The notes beneath the pieces are model-generated. The model did not search any database and was not told the DNA's origin. It saw nothing but the letters and a program-made list of their open reading frames with translations. Both the position numbers and the translations under genes were made by a program. A stretch of 64,000 nt of DNA, from positions 1 through 64,000 of the forward strand of contig JAYRWH010000080.1 of assembly GCA_041918155.1 (NCBI GenBank), written 5' to 3'. Source of the DNA: UBA668 sp041918155 (GTDB lineage Bacteria; Actinomycetota; Acidimicrobiia; Acidimicrobiales; Ilumatobacteraceae). Numbering within the stretch: the stretch's first letter is position 1; every line of letters starts with the position of its first letter. Of this stretch, positions 35,587 to 44,617 are shown one piece after another.

Positions 35587-36810
35587 CTAGGTGGGACCCA
35601 CCGTCACCACGATCGGCTCGGCGGAGAGCACGTCGGCAATGACGGCGCGCACGGTGTCGTGATCGACCGCGGCCCATCGCGCCACTTGATCGGCGATCGG
35701 GCGCACCGCACCGGTGGTGATGAGTTGCGCGCCAGTGCGCGCCATGCGCGCTCCGGTGTCCTCGAGACCGAGTTCGAAGGCACCGGTGAGGTAGCCGCGG
35801 GCGATGTCGAGTTCGTCGTCGGTGATGCCGTCGGCGACCAGGAGGTCAAGCTCCGCGCGCAACAGCGACTGCACCTCTTCTGCGTTCTCGGGAAGGGTGC
35901 CCGCGTACATCTGGAAGACGCCCGCATCCTCGAACGCGGACACTCCTGAGTACACGGCATAGGCCAGCCCACGCCGCTCACGGATCTCCTCGAACAAGCG
36001 GCTGGATAGGCCGCCGCCGAAGACATGGTTCACGACGTCGAGCGCCTCACGGCGCCGATCGAGCCGGGCCACGCCACGCGAGCCCATCACTACGTGCACC
36101 TGCTCGGAGTCGTCCGCGATCGTCAGGCCGCCGCCGGGCACACCGGGTGCGGAGCGCACGGGGCGTACTCCCCCACGGCGCACCTCGCCGAATGCAGCGG
36201 CCACGCCGGCCAACATCTCGTCGTGGCCGTGCGGGCCGGCCACGGCCACCACGATCGACTCGGCGCGGTAGTGCTGCTCGAAGAAGCCACGCACATCGTC
36301 GGCTGTGATCGCCTCGACGTGGGCGCGGTCACCGGCCGGGTCGCGGCCGAGCGCGTGACCGGTGAACAGCGCGGCGGCGAAGGCGCGGTGGGCGATGTCG
36401 TCGGGCGACTCGTCGTCCATCGCCAGCTCCTCCAAGATCACCTGGCGCTCACCACGAACGTCGTCGTCGCGCAGGGCCGGGCGGCTCAGCACGTCACCGA
36501 GCAAGTCGAAACCGTGCGCCGCATGGCGCGCCGGAAGACGGCAGTAGTACGCGGTGTACTCCTTCGAGGTGAACGCGTTGAAGTCGCCGCCGAGGCGGTC
36601 GATGCCGCGAGCGATCTCCTGCGCCGACCGTGTGGCCGTGCCCTTGAACAGCAGATGTTCGAGGAAGTGGCTGACCCCGGCGATGCGATCCGGCTCGTCA
36701 CGGGAGCCAACGGCCACCCATGCCCCGGTGGCCACCGACAGCGCGCCAGGCACGCGTTCGGTGGCCACCGTCAGGCCGGAATCCAGTTGTGTGATCCGCA
36801 GGTCGCTCAC
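35587..36810 (-). CDS. M16 family zinc metallopeptidase
   Basis: The 407-residue protein is a single-chain M16B peptidase: the inverted zinc motif HFLEH (H48, E51, H52) is followed about 75 residues later by the conserved glutamate region in ILEELAMDDESPDD, and the C-terminal half is the inactive-like domain with RRGLAYAVYSGVSAFEDAGVF. It lacks a signal peptide. It follows pnp by 3 bases, the standard actinobacterial pnp-M16-dapB order, and probably cleaves peptides in the cytosol. Confidence 0.92.
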   Translation of the reverse strand: MSDLRITQLDSGLTVATERVPGALSVATGAWVAVGSRDEPDRIAGVSHFLEHLLFKGTATRSAQEIARGIDRLGGDFNAFTSKEYTAYYCRLPARHAAHGFDLLGDVLSRPALRDDDVRGERQVILEELAMDDESPDDIAHRAFAAALFTGHALGRDPAGDRAHVEAITADDVRGFFEQHYRAESIVVAVAGPHGHDEMLAGVAAAFGEVRRGGVRPVRSAPGVPGGGLTIADDSEQVHVVMGSRGVARLDRRREALDVVNHVFGGGLSSRLFEEIRERRGLAYAVYSGVSAFEDAGVFQMYAGTLPENAEEVQSLLRAELDLLVADGITDDELDIARGYLTGAFELGLEDTGARMARTGAQLITTGAVRPIADQVARWAAVDHDTVRAVIADVLSAEPIVVTVGPT

Positions 36811-36813
36811 GGA

Positions 36814-39336
36814 TCAGCGATGACGACGACGGCCGCCACGGTCTTCACCGCGATCGCCGCCACGGCTACCGCGATCACCACGGTCGCCACCACCGGCGTT
36901 GCCGCCAGCCTCGCCACCAGGGCCGAGGTCGCCGAGTTCACCGGCGAGTTCGGCATCGAAGGCATCGTCGAAGCTCACTGCGACAGCGCCCTCGGGGGCC
37001 GCGGCAGGTGCTGCCGGGCGCTCGCTGCGCTCACGACGCGGGCCACGATCCCGGTCGCCACCACGATCGCCACGGTCGCCACCACGGTCGCTGCGATCAC
37101 GGTCGCCGCGATCGCCGCCGCCGGCCGAGGCCGCTCCCTCGGGGATCACCGGATCCCACGAATCGGCGGGGGTGAGGCTGACCTTGCCCTTTTCGTCGAT
37201 CTCCTCGACGACCACTTCGATCTCCTGACCGAGCGTGAGCACGTCTTCGACATTGTTGATCCGCTTGCCCTTGCCGAGCTTGCTGATGTGCACCAGGCCG
37301 TCGCGGCCGGGGAGGATGTTGATGAACGCACCGAACTTGGTCATGTTCACAACACGGCCCGGATAGACCTTGCCGACCTCGGCCATCGGCGGCGACACGA
37401 TCGCCTGGATGCGAGCCTTGGCTTCTTCCATGCGCCACGCCTCGACGGCGCCGATGGTGACGATGCCCTGGGCACCGTCGTCGTCGACGGCAATGTCGGC
37501 GCCGGTCTCCTGGGTGATGGTGTTGATGACCTTGCCCTTGGGCCCGATGACCTCGCCGATCTTGTCCATCGGGATGGTGATCGTGATGATCTTCGGGGCG
37601 GTGGCCGCCACTTCGGGGCGGGCCTCGGCGATGCAGGCATTCATGTTCGCCAGGATCGCGGTGCGGGCCTCCTTGGCCTGATCGAGCGCGGCGGCCAGCA
37701 CGTCGGCGGGGATGCCGTCGATCTTGGTGTCGAGCTGCAGGGCGGTGATCGCATCGTCGGTGCCGGCGACCTTGAAGTCCATGTCGCCGAAGGCATCCTC
37801 GGCGCCGAGGATGTCGGTGAGCGTGGTGTACTTGCCCTCGGCGAACACGAGGCCCATGGCGATACCGGCCACGGGGGCCTTGATCGGCACACCGGCATCC
37901 ATCAGGGCCAGCGAACCCGAGCACACCGACGCCATCGAGGTGCTGCCGTTGGAGGCGAGCACTTCGGCGACGAGGCGCAGGGCGTAGTTGAAGTCTTCCA
38001 TCTTCGGCAGCACGGGCAGCAGAGCACGGGCGGCGAGCGCACCGTGGCCGATCTCGCGACGCTTGGGCGAACCGACGCGGCCGGTCTCGCCATTGGCCCA
38101 CGGGGCCATGTTGTAGTGGAAGAGGAAGTACTTGTGCGTCTCCGGGCCCAGCGTGTCGAGCAGCTGGTTCATCTTCGGCATGGCCATGGTGACGACGTTC
38201 AGCACCTGGGTCTCGCCACGCTGGAACAGGCCGGTGCCGTGCGCGGTGGGCAGCACGCCCACTTCGCTCGACAGCGGGCGCAGGTCGCGCGGGCCACGCC
38301 CGTCGATGCGCAGGCCCTCGTCGACGATGCGCTTGCGCACGAGCTTCTTGGTGAGGCTGCGCACGGCTTCCTTGATCTCGCGCTCGCGACCGGCGAAGGC
38401 GCCGCCCTCGCCGCACAGCTTGGCGATCGCCTCAGCCGCGGCAGCATCGGTGGCCGCGTTGCGCTCGGCCTTACCGGCGATGGCGATGGCCACCGACAGC
38501 CCGGGGGTGGCGATGGGGGCAACAGCCTCCATGACCTCGGGGGCGTAATCGACCGACACGGTGTAGGTCATCGGCATGATCGGGCCCTTGGCGGCCACGT
38601 AGGCGGCCACGAGCTCGGTCTGCAGCTTGATGCTGTCCTTGATCCACTGCTTGCTGGCCTCGAGGCCACGGGCCAGGGCGGCCTCGTCGACCTTGGGGGC
38701 GCCGTCGGCGTAGTACTGGAAGCTCTTGGCGGTACCGCCGGCCTCCACCATCATGATCGCGACGTCGCCGTTGTCGAGCTGGCGACCGGCGACGACGAGC
38801 TCGAAGGTGCTCTCGTCACCCTCGGCGTAGGTGGGGTGGGCGATCCACTCGCCGGCCTGGGTGCAGGCCACGCGGACGGCGCCGATGGGGCCGTCGAAGG
38901 GGATGCCGCTCAGCATCAGCGCGGCGCTGGCAGAGTTGATCGCCAGCACGTCGTGCGGGTTCTCCATGTCGGCGCCGATGATGGTGAGCACCACCTGGGT
39001 CTCGTTGCGGAACCCTTCGGGGAACGCCGGACGCAGGGGGCGGTCGGTGAGGCGGCAGGTGAGGATCGCGTCCTCGGTCGGCCGCCCCTCACGGCGGAAG
39101 AACGAGCCGGGGATCTTGCCCGCCGCATAGGCGCGCTCCTCGACGTCGATCGTCAGCGGGAAGAAGTCGGTGCCGGGGCGCACGTCTTTCGCCGCGTTGG
39201 CGGTGGCGAGGACGGTGGTGCGACCCAGCGTGGCGACGACTGCGCCCATGCTCTGCTGGGCCAGCTTGCCGGTTTCGAACGACAGGGTTTTGTCCGTGCC
39301 GGTGAAGGCTCCGGACACTCGGATGGCGTCAGCCAT
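36814..39336 (-). CDS. pnp: Polyribonucleotide nucleotidyltransferase (PNPase)
   Basis: PNPase degrades RNA 3' to 5' phosphorolytically. The 840-residue protein has two RNase PH domains (about 10-220 and 320-545) joined by a helical PNPase domain, then KH (about 560-620, VIGPKGKVINTI) and S1 (about 630-700, KVYPGRVVNMTKFGAFINILPG). The last 110 residues are an unusual disordered tail of GDRGDRD-type repeats interrupted by an acidic patch (VSFDDAFDAELAGELGDLG). The ATG at 39336 follows a strong GAAAGGAG site. rpsO normally lies directly upstream; here a DUF222 gene separates them. Confidence 0.95.
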   Translation of the reverse strand: MADAIRVSGAFTGTDKTLSFETGKLAQQSMGAVVATLGRTTVLATANAAKDVRPGTDFFPLTIDVEERAYAAGKIPGSFFRREGRPTEDAILTCRLTDRPLRPAFPEGFRNETQVVLTIIGADMENPHDVLAINSASAALMLSGIPFDGPIGAVRVACTQAGEWIAHPTYAEGDESTFELVVAGRQLDNGDVAIMMVEAGGTAKSFQYYADGAPKVDEAALARGLEASKQWIKDSIKLQTELVAAYVAAKGPIMPMTYTVSVDYAPEVMEAVAPIATPGLSVAIAIAGKAERNAATDAAAAEAIAKLCGEGGAFAGREREIKEAVRSLTKKLVRKRIVDEGLRIDGRGPRDLRPLSSEVGVLPTAHGTGLFQRGETQVLNVVTMAMPKMNQLLDTLGPETHKYFLFHYNMAPWANGETGRVGSPKRREIGHGALAARALLPVLPKMEDFNYALRLVAEVLASNGSTSMASVCSGSLALMDAGVPIKAPVAGIAMGLVFAEGKYTTLTDILGAEDAFGDMDFKVAGTDDAITALQLDTKIDGIPADVLAAALDQAKEARTAILANMNACIAEARPEVAATAPKIITITIPMDKIGEVIGPKGKVINTITQETGADIAVDDDGAQGIVTIGAVEAWRMEEAKARIQAIVSPPMAEVGKVYPGRVVNMTKFGAFINILPGRDGLVHISKLGKGKRINNVEDVLTLGQEIEVVVEEIDEKGKVSLTPADSWDPVIPEGAASAGGGDRGDRDRSDRGGDRGDRGGDRDRGPRRERSERPAAPAAAPEGAVAVSFDDAFDAELAGELGDLGPGGEAGGNAGGGDRGDRGSRGGDRGEDRGGRRRHR

Positions 39337-39655
39337 GTCGAGCTCCTTTCGGCCGCGCGCCAATCAGCGCACGGCGGTGTGGAGCGGAGGACGGTTCCCA
39401 GTCGACAGTGTCGACGCTGCTGACCCGGAGGGGAGCCTCGGCACTCGCGACTGACAACCGATCCAGATGTTCCGCTCGGTTGGTATGTCGTGACCAGCCT
39501 ACCAGCGCAGGGGATGGTTCAGTGGGCCGGGGCCCTGGGGTCAGGCAGATACTGGGGGTCGCCTCGCCGCTCGCGGCAGTTCTTCGCTAGCACCCCCTCG
39601 CCATCTCATCGTTCTTGTCACACACCGACCTCGGGAGCCCGTCGTCGGTGTGTGA
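39337..39655. other. pnp upstream region with repeat element
   Basis: This 319-base stretch has no gene. It holds the pnp ribosome site, a small GTCGAC-AGT-GTCGAC hairpin (39401-39415) in the presumed pnp leader, and most of the 82-bp repeat. The pnp promoter must lie here or further up if rpsO read-through is blocked, but I see no clear -10/-35 pair. Confidence 0.5.
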
Positions 39656-39666
39656 CACAAACCGGA
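39585..39666. repeat. 82-bp palindromic repeat, copy 1
   Basis: These 82 bases recur at 55805-55886 with one mismatch (39638 C, 55858 T). Inside, TGTCACACACCGAC (39616-39629) pairs perfectly with GTCGGTGTGTGACA (39644-39657), and the loop itself can form CGGG-AG-CCCG. It abuts the broken end of a DUF222 gene between pnp and rpsO. On the minus strand the element reads as the last codons of an open frame ending CDKNDEMARGC and TAG, and the single mismatch is synonymous in that frame. Confidence 0.8.
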
Positions 39667-40736
39667 CGTACAGGCGATTCGGGCGCTGGTGGAGACGGCG
39701 GGGCTGACCGACCTTGCTGCTTGCCGCCGCGAACTGGCCGACATCGGGTCGGCGAGGGCGGTGCTGGCGCGGCGTGAGATGGAGGTGCTGCGCCGGCTGC
39801 GTCACCTGGGTGCCGACGGCGAGAGTGAGCACTCGCGGGCCACCAAGTCGTCGGCGAAATCGTCGTCGAAGGCCCGCCGCCGGTCGGAGGCGGGTGAGGC
39901 GATCCCGCAGCTCGATGAGGCGCTCGCCCAGGGCGAGACCACGGCCGAGCACGTCGACGTGGTGGCTGGTGCGCCGGCCGCGGCGCGACGACGCGATCGC
40001 CCGCCTCGCACGGCAGAAGGCCGCCTGGCGGGCCAACTGGTGGCTCGATTCCGAAGGCATGTGGAACCTGCGCGGCCGGTTCGACCCTGAGACCGGGGCT
40101 GGGCTGCAGGGCCGCCTGGGAGGCGACACCGAGCGGCTTCGCCAAGGGGCAACGCCCGAGGGCGCACCGACCGATCCGCTCGAGCGGCACCAGTGGTTGC
40201 AGGCCCAAGCGCTCGCGGCGGCGATCGAGGGCGAGGTGCCCACGGTGGGGTCGGCGGAGTCGTCAGCCGGGCCCGAGCTTTTGGTGCTCATCGACGCCGC
40301 CACGCTGTTGAACGGCGAGCACGACGGTTCCATCATCGATACGTTCGGGTTCGACCTGCCGCTCGACACGATCCGCCGGTGGGCGTGCGCGGGCACCGTG
40401 ACGCCGGTGGTGGTGGGGCTCGACGGCACCCGGCTGCTGCTGGGCCGCACCACCCGCCTGGCCAATGCCGATCAGCGGCGGGCGCTCGGGGTCTGGTACC
40501 GAACGTGCGCGTGTTGCGACACCCCGTTCGACCGATGTCAGATCCACCATGTGCAGTGGTGGGAGCGCGGCGGAGCCACCGACATCGGCAATTTACTGCC
40601 GCTGTGCAGCAGACATCATCACCTGGCGCACGAGGGTGGCTGGGCCATCCACCTGCACCGGGATCGCAGTTTCACCATCACCGAACCCAACGGCGAACAG
40701 CACGTGCACGGCGCACCACGGGTGCGCGCCGCGTGA
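39656..40736 (+). pseudogene. DUF222/HNH endonuclease gene, 5'-truncated and frameshifted
   Basis: One frame gives the DUF222 N-terminal half (ALVETAGLTDLAACRREL, EAIPQLDEALAQGETTAEHV up to about 39970). The coding then moves to another frame at about 39965-39990 (DDAIARLARQKAAWRANWWL onward) and runs to the HNH domain: CACCDTPFDRCQIHHVQWW then GNLLPLCSRHHHLAHEGGW. The frame upstream is open only to 39656, inside the 82-bp repeat, and lacks a normal start; GTG 39689 is the first candidate. The gene therefore has a lost 5' end and one frameshift. It is a relative of the intact gene at 6844-8010 and has split rpsO from pnp. Confidence 0.75.
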
Positions 40737-40743
40737 AACAGGC

Positions 40744-41001
40744 TTAGCGGCGCAGGCCGTTGGCCGCGACGATGCGGCGGTAGCGCTCGACGTCGATGTT
40801 CTTCACGTAATCGAGCATGCGACGACGCTGACCGACGAGCTTCAACAGGCCACGACGGCTGTGGTGGTCCTTCTTGTGGGTCTTGAAGTGCTCGGTGAGG
40901 TGGTTGATGCGTGCGGTGAGCAGCGCGATCTGCACCTCGGGCGAACCGGTGTCGGTGCCACTCAGCTTATGAGCGTCGATGATCTCGGTCTTGGGCTGCA
41001 T
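40744..41001 (-). CDS. rpsO: 30S ribosomal protein S15
   Basis: The 85-residue protein is a typical S15: DTGSPEVQIALLTARINHLTEH, KKDHHSRRGLLKLVGQRRRMLDYV and a basic C-terminus. S15 binds 16S rRNA early in small-subunit assembly. The ATG at 41001 gives the normal length. It is cut off from pnp by the inserted DUF222 pseudogene, and from ribF by a transport operon. Confidence 0.95.
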   Translation of the reverse strand: MQPKTEIIDAHKLSGTDTGSPEVQIALLTARINHLTEHFKTHKKDHHSRRGLLKLVGQRRRMLDYVKNIDVERYRRIVAANGLRR

Positions 41002-41144
41002 CGTTGCCTTCCTGTGCCACATGGGCGGAGGTCGCCATGGCGGGTGCCATTCACCTGCACGGCATCGCATCGGAGGTTTCGCCCCGATGGACGGTCGAAA
41101 TGCTAACGCCCCTGGCCGCGATTGCCTCCCTACACTCACCCGGG

Positions 41145-41918
41145 ATGAGTGCGATCGTTCTCGACGGGCTGACCAAGGCCTTCGGCGGCCTGGCCGTCGT
41201 CGATCCGCTGTCGCTGTCGATCGAGAGCGGGTCGTTCGTCAGCATCATTGGCCCGTCGGGCTGCGGCAAGACCACGCTCCTGCGGGTCATCGCCGGCCTC
41301 GAGCCGGCCACTTCCGGCGCAGTCAGCGTCGACGGCGCCCCGCCGGGCGACGCCAGGTCGCGCAAGCGGGTGGCGATGGTGCCCCAGCAGCCGGGCCTGC
41401 TGCCGTGGCGCACGGTACAAGCCAACGCCCGCCTCCTGCTGGACGTGAACCGCCGCGCCAACCCGACCGACGCGCTCGCGCCCGAGGCGCTGCTCGATGA
41501 AGTCGGCCTCAGCGAATTCCTCGATGTGTTCCCCCATGAATTGTCCGGCGGGATGCAGCAGCGCGTCGCCTTGGTGCGGGCGCTCGCCCTGCACGCGCCG
41601 CTGCTGGTGATGGACGAGCCGTTCGCCGCGCTCGACGAGATCACCCGCGCCGAGATGCGCGGCCTGCTCAACCGGCTGGTGGAGGGCAAGGGCGTGACGG
41701 TCGTGTTCGTCACCCACTCCATCGCCGAGGCCGTGGCGCTCAGCGACCGGGTGCTCGTCACCAGCCCCCGGCCCGCACAGCTCGTCGCCGACATCGCCAT
41801 CGATCTCCCCCGCCCGCGGGCCGCCGATGTAGAGGACGACCCGCGCTATGTGGAGCTGTGCGCCAAGGTGCGCCATGCCCTTCACGACGGCAATGGGCAC
41901 CGGGGGAGCGAGCAGTGA
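41145..41918 (+). CDS. NMT1/nitrate-taurine-type ABC transporter ATPase
   Basis: The 257-residue ATPase shows Walker A GPSGCGKTT, Q-loop VPQQPGLLPWRTV, signature LSGGMQQRVAL, Walker B LLVMDEPFAALD and H-loop VTHSIAEA. The LLPWRTV and DEPFAALDE forms are typical of the taurine/nitrate/pyrimidine-precursor transporter group. Starting at ATG 41145, it heads a plus-strand operon with a permease, a chorismate mutase fusion and a binding protein. It is divergent from rpsO. Confidence 0.9.
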   Translation: MSAIVLDGLTKAFGGLAVVDPLSLSIESGSFVSIIGPSGCGKTTLLRVIAGLEPATSGAVSVDGAPPGDARSRKRVAMVPQQPGLLPWRTVQANARLLLDVNRRANPTDALAPEALLDEVGLSEFLDVFPHELSGGMQQRVALVRALALHAPLLVMDEPFAALDEITRAEMRGLLNRLVEGKGVTVVFVTHSIAEAVALSDRVLVTSPRPAQLVADIAIDLPRPRAADVEDDPRYVELCAKVRHALHDGNGHRGSEQ

Positions 41919-42685
41919 AGACCCGCGTGCTCGCCCCGATGGTTGGCATCGTCTCGTTCCTCGGCCTGTGGGAGGCGTTCGTACAGCTGGAAGACGTCAG
42001 CCCGAACAAACTACGTGCGCCCTCAGCGGTGGTGCGGTACTTGTGGCACCACCCTCGCCTGTTCTCCGAGGCGTCGTGGGTGACGGTGCAGCACGCCTAC
42101 CTCGGCATGGCGTTCGCTCTGGTCGGGGCCCTGCTCTTGGCTGCCCCGATGGCCGCCTCGCGCTTCGCCGAGGGCGCTGTTCACCCGGTGCTCACGCTGG
42201 TGCAGGTCAGCCCGTTCGTCGCCTACATCACCTCGGTCAAGCTGTGGCTGGGCTACTACTCGACCAGCCCGATCGTGTTCGTGGTTGGCCTGGTGTGTCT
42301 CCCTGCCTTCGTGTTCGCTGCGGTCGACGGCATGCGCGGCGCCGATCCTGCGGCCCGCGAGCTACTCGCGAGCGTCGACGCAGGTCGGTGGGAGGTGCTG
42401 TGGCGGTTGCGACTGCCGTCGGCGATGCCGTCGCTGTTCACCGCCGCCCGCTACAACGTCGGCCTGGCACTGATCGCCGCCTACCTGGCCGAAGGCGGCG
42501 TCGAAGGACTCGGACCGATCGGCAAGAAGGCGGGCGCCTTCGCGACGAACATCGAGCAGTACGACCTGCTGTGGTCGGCCATCTTCTGCATGGCGCTCCT
42601 CGGAACATTGTCGTTGTTGGTCATCGCGGCCCTGCAGCGCGCACTGATGCGGTGGCACGTCTCACAGCGCACCCAACTACGGTGA
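41915..42685 (+). CDS. NMT1-type ABC transporter permease
   Basis: The 256-residue membrane protein (SsuC/TauC-like) has about six hydrophobic segments and the coupling loop DPAARELLASVDAGRWEVLWRLRLPSA split around its EAA-type glycine. The GTG at 41915 overlaps the ATPase stop (GTGA). It would move the ligand delivered by the binding protein encoded at 43487, or by its paralogue at 44614. Confidence 0.88.
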   Translation: MKTRVLAPMVGIVSFLGLWEAFVQLEDVSPNKLRAPSAVVRYLWHHPRLFSEASWVTVQHAYLGMAFALVGALLLAAPMAASRFAEGAVHPVLTLVQVSPFVAYITSVKLWLGYYSTSPIVFVVGLVCLPAFVFAAVDGMRGADPAARELLASVDAGRWEVLWRLRLPSAMPSLFTAARYNVGLALIAAYLAEGGVEGLGPIGKKAGAFATNIEQYDLLWSAIFCMALLGTLSLLVIAALQRALMRWHVSQRTQLR

Positions 42686-43467
42686 AGCCGATGGCAGCAC
42701 CCGACCTCGCATCGCTCCGCGCCCGCATCGACGAACTCGACGCGGCACTGATCGCGATCGTCGCCGAGCGCCTGGCCGTATGCCGGGAAGTCGCCGAGGT
42801 GAAGCAGGGCGACGACACGCCCGTGATCCAGCCGCAGCGTGTCCGCGACGTGGTGACATCGCGGCGCCAGCAAGCGATCGAGGCCGGCGTCGATGCCGAC
42901 TTCGCCGAGCAGTTGTTCCGCGTGCTGCTCACCGAAACGCACCGCATCGAGGTGGCCGGGCACCGACCCGACCCGGCCCCCGACAAAGTGGCAGGTGCCG
43001 GCGACCGCAGCGGGCTCGACACGGTGGCCAGCCGCGTCGACCATGTCGTGGTCGCGGTTCACGATCTCCCGGCGGCCGTGGGCTCGCTGACCAGGCGCTT
43101 CGGCTTCCACGAGGTGACGCTCAACGACCCGCGTCTCGGCGTCGCCGCGGTGGCGGCCGGCGGTGTCACGTTCGTGCTCGTGGGCCCCGAGGCCTCCCCT
43201 GCCGTCGCCACCTACCTGGAGCGCAGGGGCCCCGGCGTGCAGCATGTGGCGATCGAGGTGCTCAACGCCGGCTACGCCCGCGCCTGCCTGCAGGAGGGCG
43301 GTGCGCCCCTGCTCACCGAGGTGGCCGTGGATGCCGACGGCCACGAGCAGTTCTTCGCCGCCGACGACCCCGCGGCCGGCGTACAACTGGGGTTCATCTC
43401 GCGCACCGGGCACCGGGTTTCTGTGGGAACCGCGAATGTGCTCACGATGTTCGAATCACTGCCCTGA
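42682..43467 (+). CDS. Chorismate mutase fused to a VOC (glyoxalase/HPPD-like) domain
   Basis: Residues about 1-90 are an AroQ-type chorismate mutase: LRARIDELDAALIAIVAERL, CREVAEVKQ and the PQRVRDVV helix, with the Arg/Lys positions that bind the substrate. After a linker (about 92-115) a VOC domain follows: VDHVVVAVHDLPAAVGSL, GVQHVAIEVLNAG and EQFFAADDP, giving His and Glu positions like those of 4-hydroxyphenylpyruvate dioxygenase-type proteins. The product of the first domain is prephenate, a precursor of hydroxyphenylpyruvate, so the fusion is chemically suggestive. The gene overlaps the permease stop (GTG 42682; ATG 42691 is possible) and lies inside a transporter operon, an unexpected place. 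Confidence 0.75.
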   Translation: MKPMAAPDLASLRARIDELDAALIAIVAERLAVCREVAEVKQGDDTPVIQPQRVRDVVTSRRQQAIEAGVDADFAEQLFRVLLTETHRIEVAGHRPDPAPDKVAGAGDRSGLDTVASRVDHVVVAVHDLPAAVGSLTRRFGFHEVTLNDPRLGVAAVAAGGVTFVLVGPEASPAVATYLERRGPGVQHVAIEVLNAGYARACLQEGGAPLLTEVAVDADGHEQFFAADDPAAGVQLGFISRTGHRVSVGTANVLTMFESLP

Positions 43468-43486
43468 CGGTTAGCGTTTGCTCTCT

Positions 43487-44617
43487 ATGACGCGCCGCGC
43501 CGCCCTCCCCCTGGCCGTTGTCGCCCTGAGCTTGTTCGCTGCATGCAGCGACAGCAAGAGCAACACGGGCAGCACCACCAGCCCTGTCTCGGCCGTCGAG
43601 GCCGGCAAGCCGTTCCCCACGGATCGCTGCGAGGCGAACAAGGCCGCCGGCACCATCACCTACCTCTCTGGGTTCGACTTCGCCGCCGCGTCGTCAATCG
43701 TCGACGTCGTGATGGCTGAAGCGCAGGGCTACTACGACGCGATGTGCCTCGACGTGAAGCTCGTGGCCGGTAGTTCGACGGAGAACTACGCAGTGGTGGC
43801 CGCCAACCAGGCGCAGTTCGCCTCCGGCGGCTCGTTCAGCGAGGTGGCCGAGTTCGCCTCCGGCAACTCGGCCGACCTGATCGCCGCATCGGTGGAGGGC
43901 CGCACAGGTATCGACACCCTCATCATCACCGACCCCAGCATCACCAGCCTCGAGCAGATCAAGGGCAAGAAGCTGGGGGTGAAGTCGGCCCTGCCGCGCT
44001 CGGTCGCCGCGATGCTGGCCAGCCAGGGCCTCGTGGAAGGCACCGACTTCGAGACGGTGCTGCTCGACGGGTACGACCCGACGTTGCACGCCCAGGTGCC
44101 CGGCATCGTGGGCTTTCCCGGCTGGAAGAGCAACGAGCCTGGCCAGCTCGAGGCCGCGGGCATCCCCTTCACCCTGTTCGACCCGGGCGACTACGACATC
44201 CCCGGCAGCTTCGGGGTGATCTACACGAACAAGCAGTTCGTGCAGGACCACCCCAGCGCCGCCGAGGACTTCATGCGGGCCACGATGAAGGGCCTCGCCG
44301 ACGCCATCGCCGACGCCGCCGGTGCCGCCCAGGCCGCTGTGGACAAGATCAACGCGAACGGAAACCCCGCCTACCTCTCCCCCGAGGGCGAGACTGCCCG
44401 CTGGCAGGTGGAGTCGCAGCTCGTGTCGAACGACATCGCCGCCACAGCACCCGCCGGCCTGCCGCTGCCCGATCTGCTCACCGCGGAAGTGAAGGCTTAC
44501 GCCAAGGTCGGTCAGTTCGGCGGCACCGCCCCTTTGGTCGGCCCATACCTCGACGCCGATCTACTGAAGGCGATCTACGACGCCGAGGGCAAAGTCATCT
44601 GGCCCTCGGCCAGCTAA
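43487..44617 (+). CDS. NMT1/SsuA-like ABC substrate-binding lipoprotein
   Basis: The 376-residue protein has a lipoprotein leader (MTRRAALPLAVVALSLFAAC) with the lipid cysteine at about residue 20 and a type II binding fold: GTITYLSGFDFAAASSIVDV, AEAQGYYDAMCLDVKL, SVEGRTGIDTLI and DIPGSFGVIYTNKQF. This is the THI5/NMT1-like family that binds small aromatic or heterocyclic ligands. The ligand here is unknown. It ends the ATPase-permease-chorismate mutase operon and overlaps its tail-to-tail paralogue by four bases. Confidence 0.85.
   Translation: MTRRAALPLAVVALSLFAACSDSKSNTGSTTSPVSAVEAGKPFPTDRCEANKAAGTITYLSGFDFAAASSIVDVVMAEAQGYYDAMCLDVKLVAGSSTENYAVVAANQAQFASGGSFSEVAEFASGNSADLIAASVEGRTGIDTLIITDPSITSLEQIKGKKLGVKSALPRSVAAMLASQGLVEGTDFETVLLDGYDPTLHAQVPGIVGFPGWKSNEPGQLEAAGIPFTLFDPGDYDIPGSFGVIYTNKQFVQDHPSAAEDFMRATMKGLADAIADAAGAAQAAVDKINANGNPAYLSPEGETARWQVESQLVSNDIAATAPAGLPLPDLLTAEVKAYAKVGQFGGTAPLVGPYLDADLLKAIYDAEGKVIWPSAS

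Noticed and set aside
36025..39423. A very long plus-strand open frame opposite pnp and M16
   Set aside because: It mirrors two well-recognised genes and has the His/Val/Arg-rich composition typical of antisense frames in GC-rich DNA.
41002..41144. A thiamine riboswitch upstream of the NMT1-type operon
   Set aside because: The conserved TPP-box sequences are not present in this short gap.
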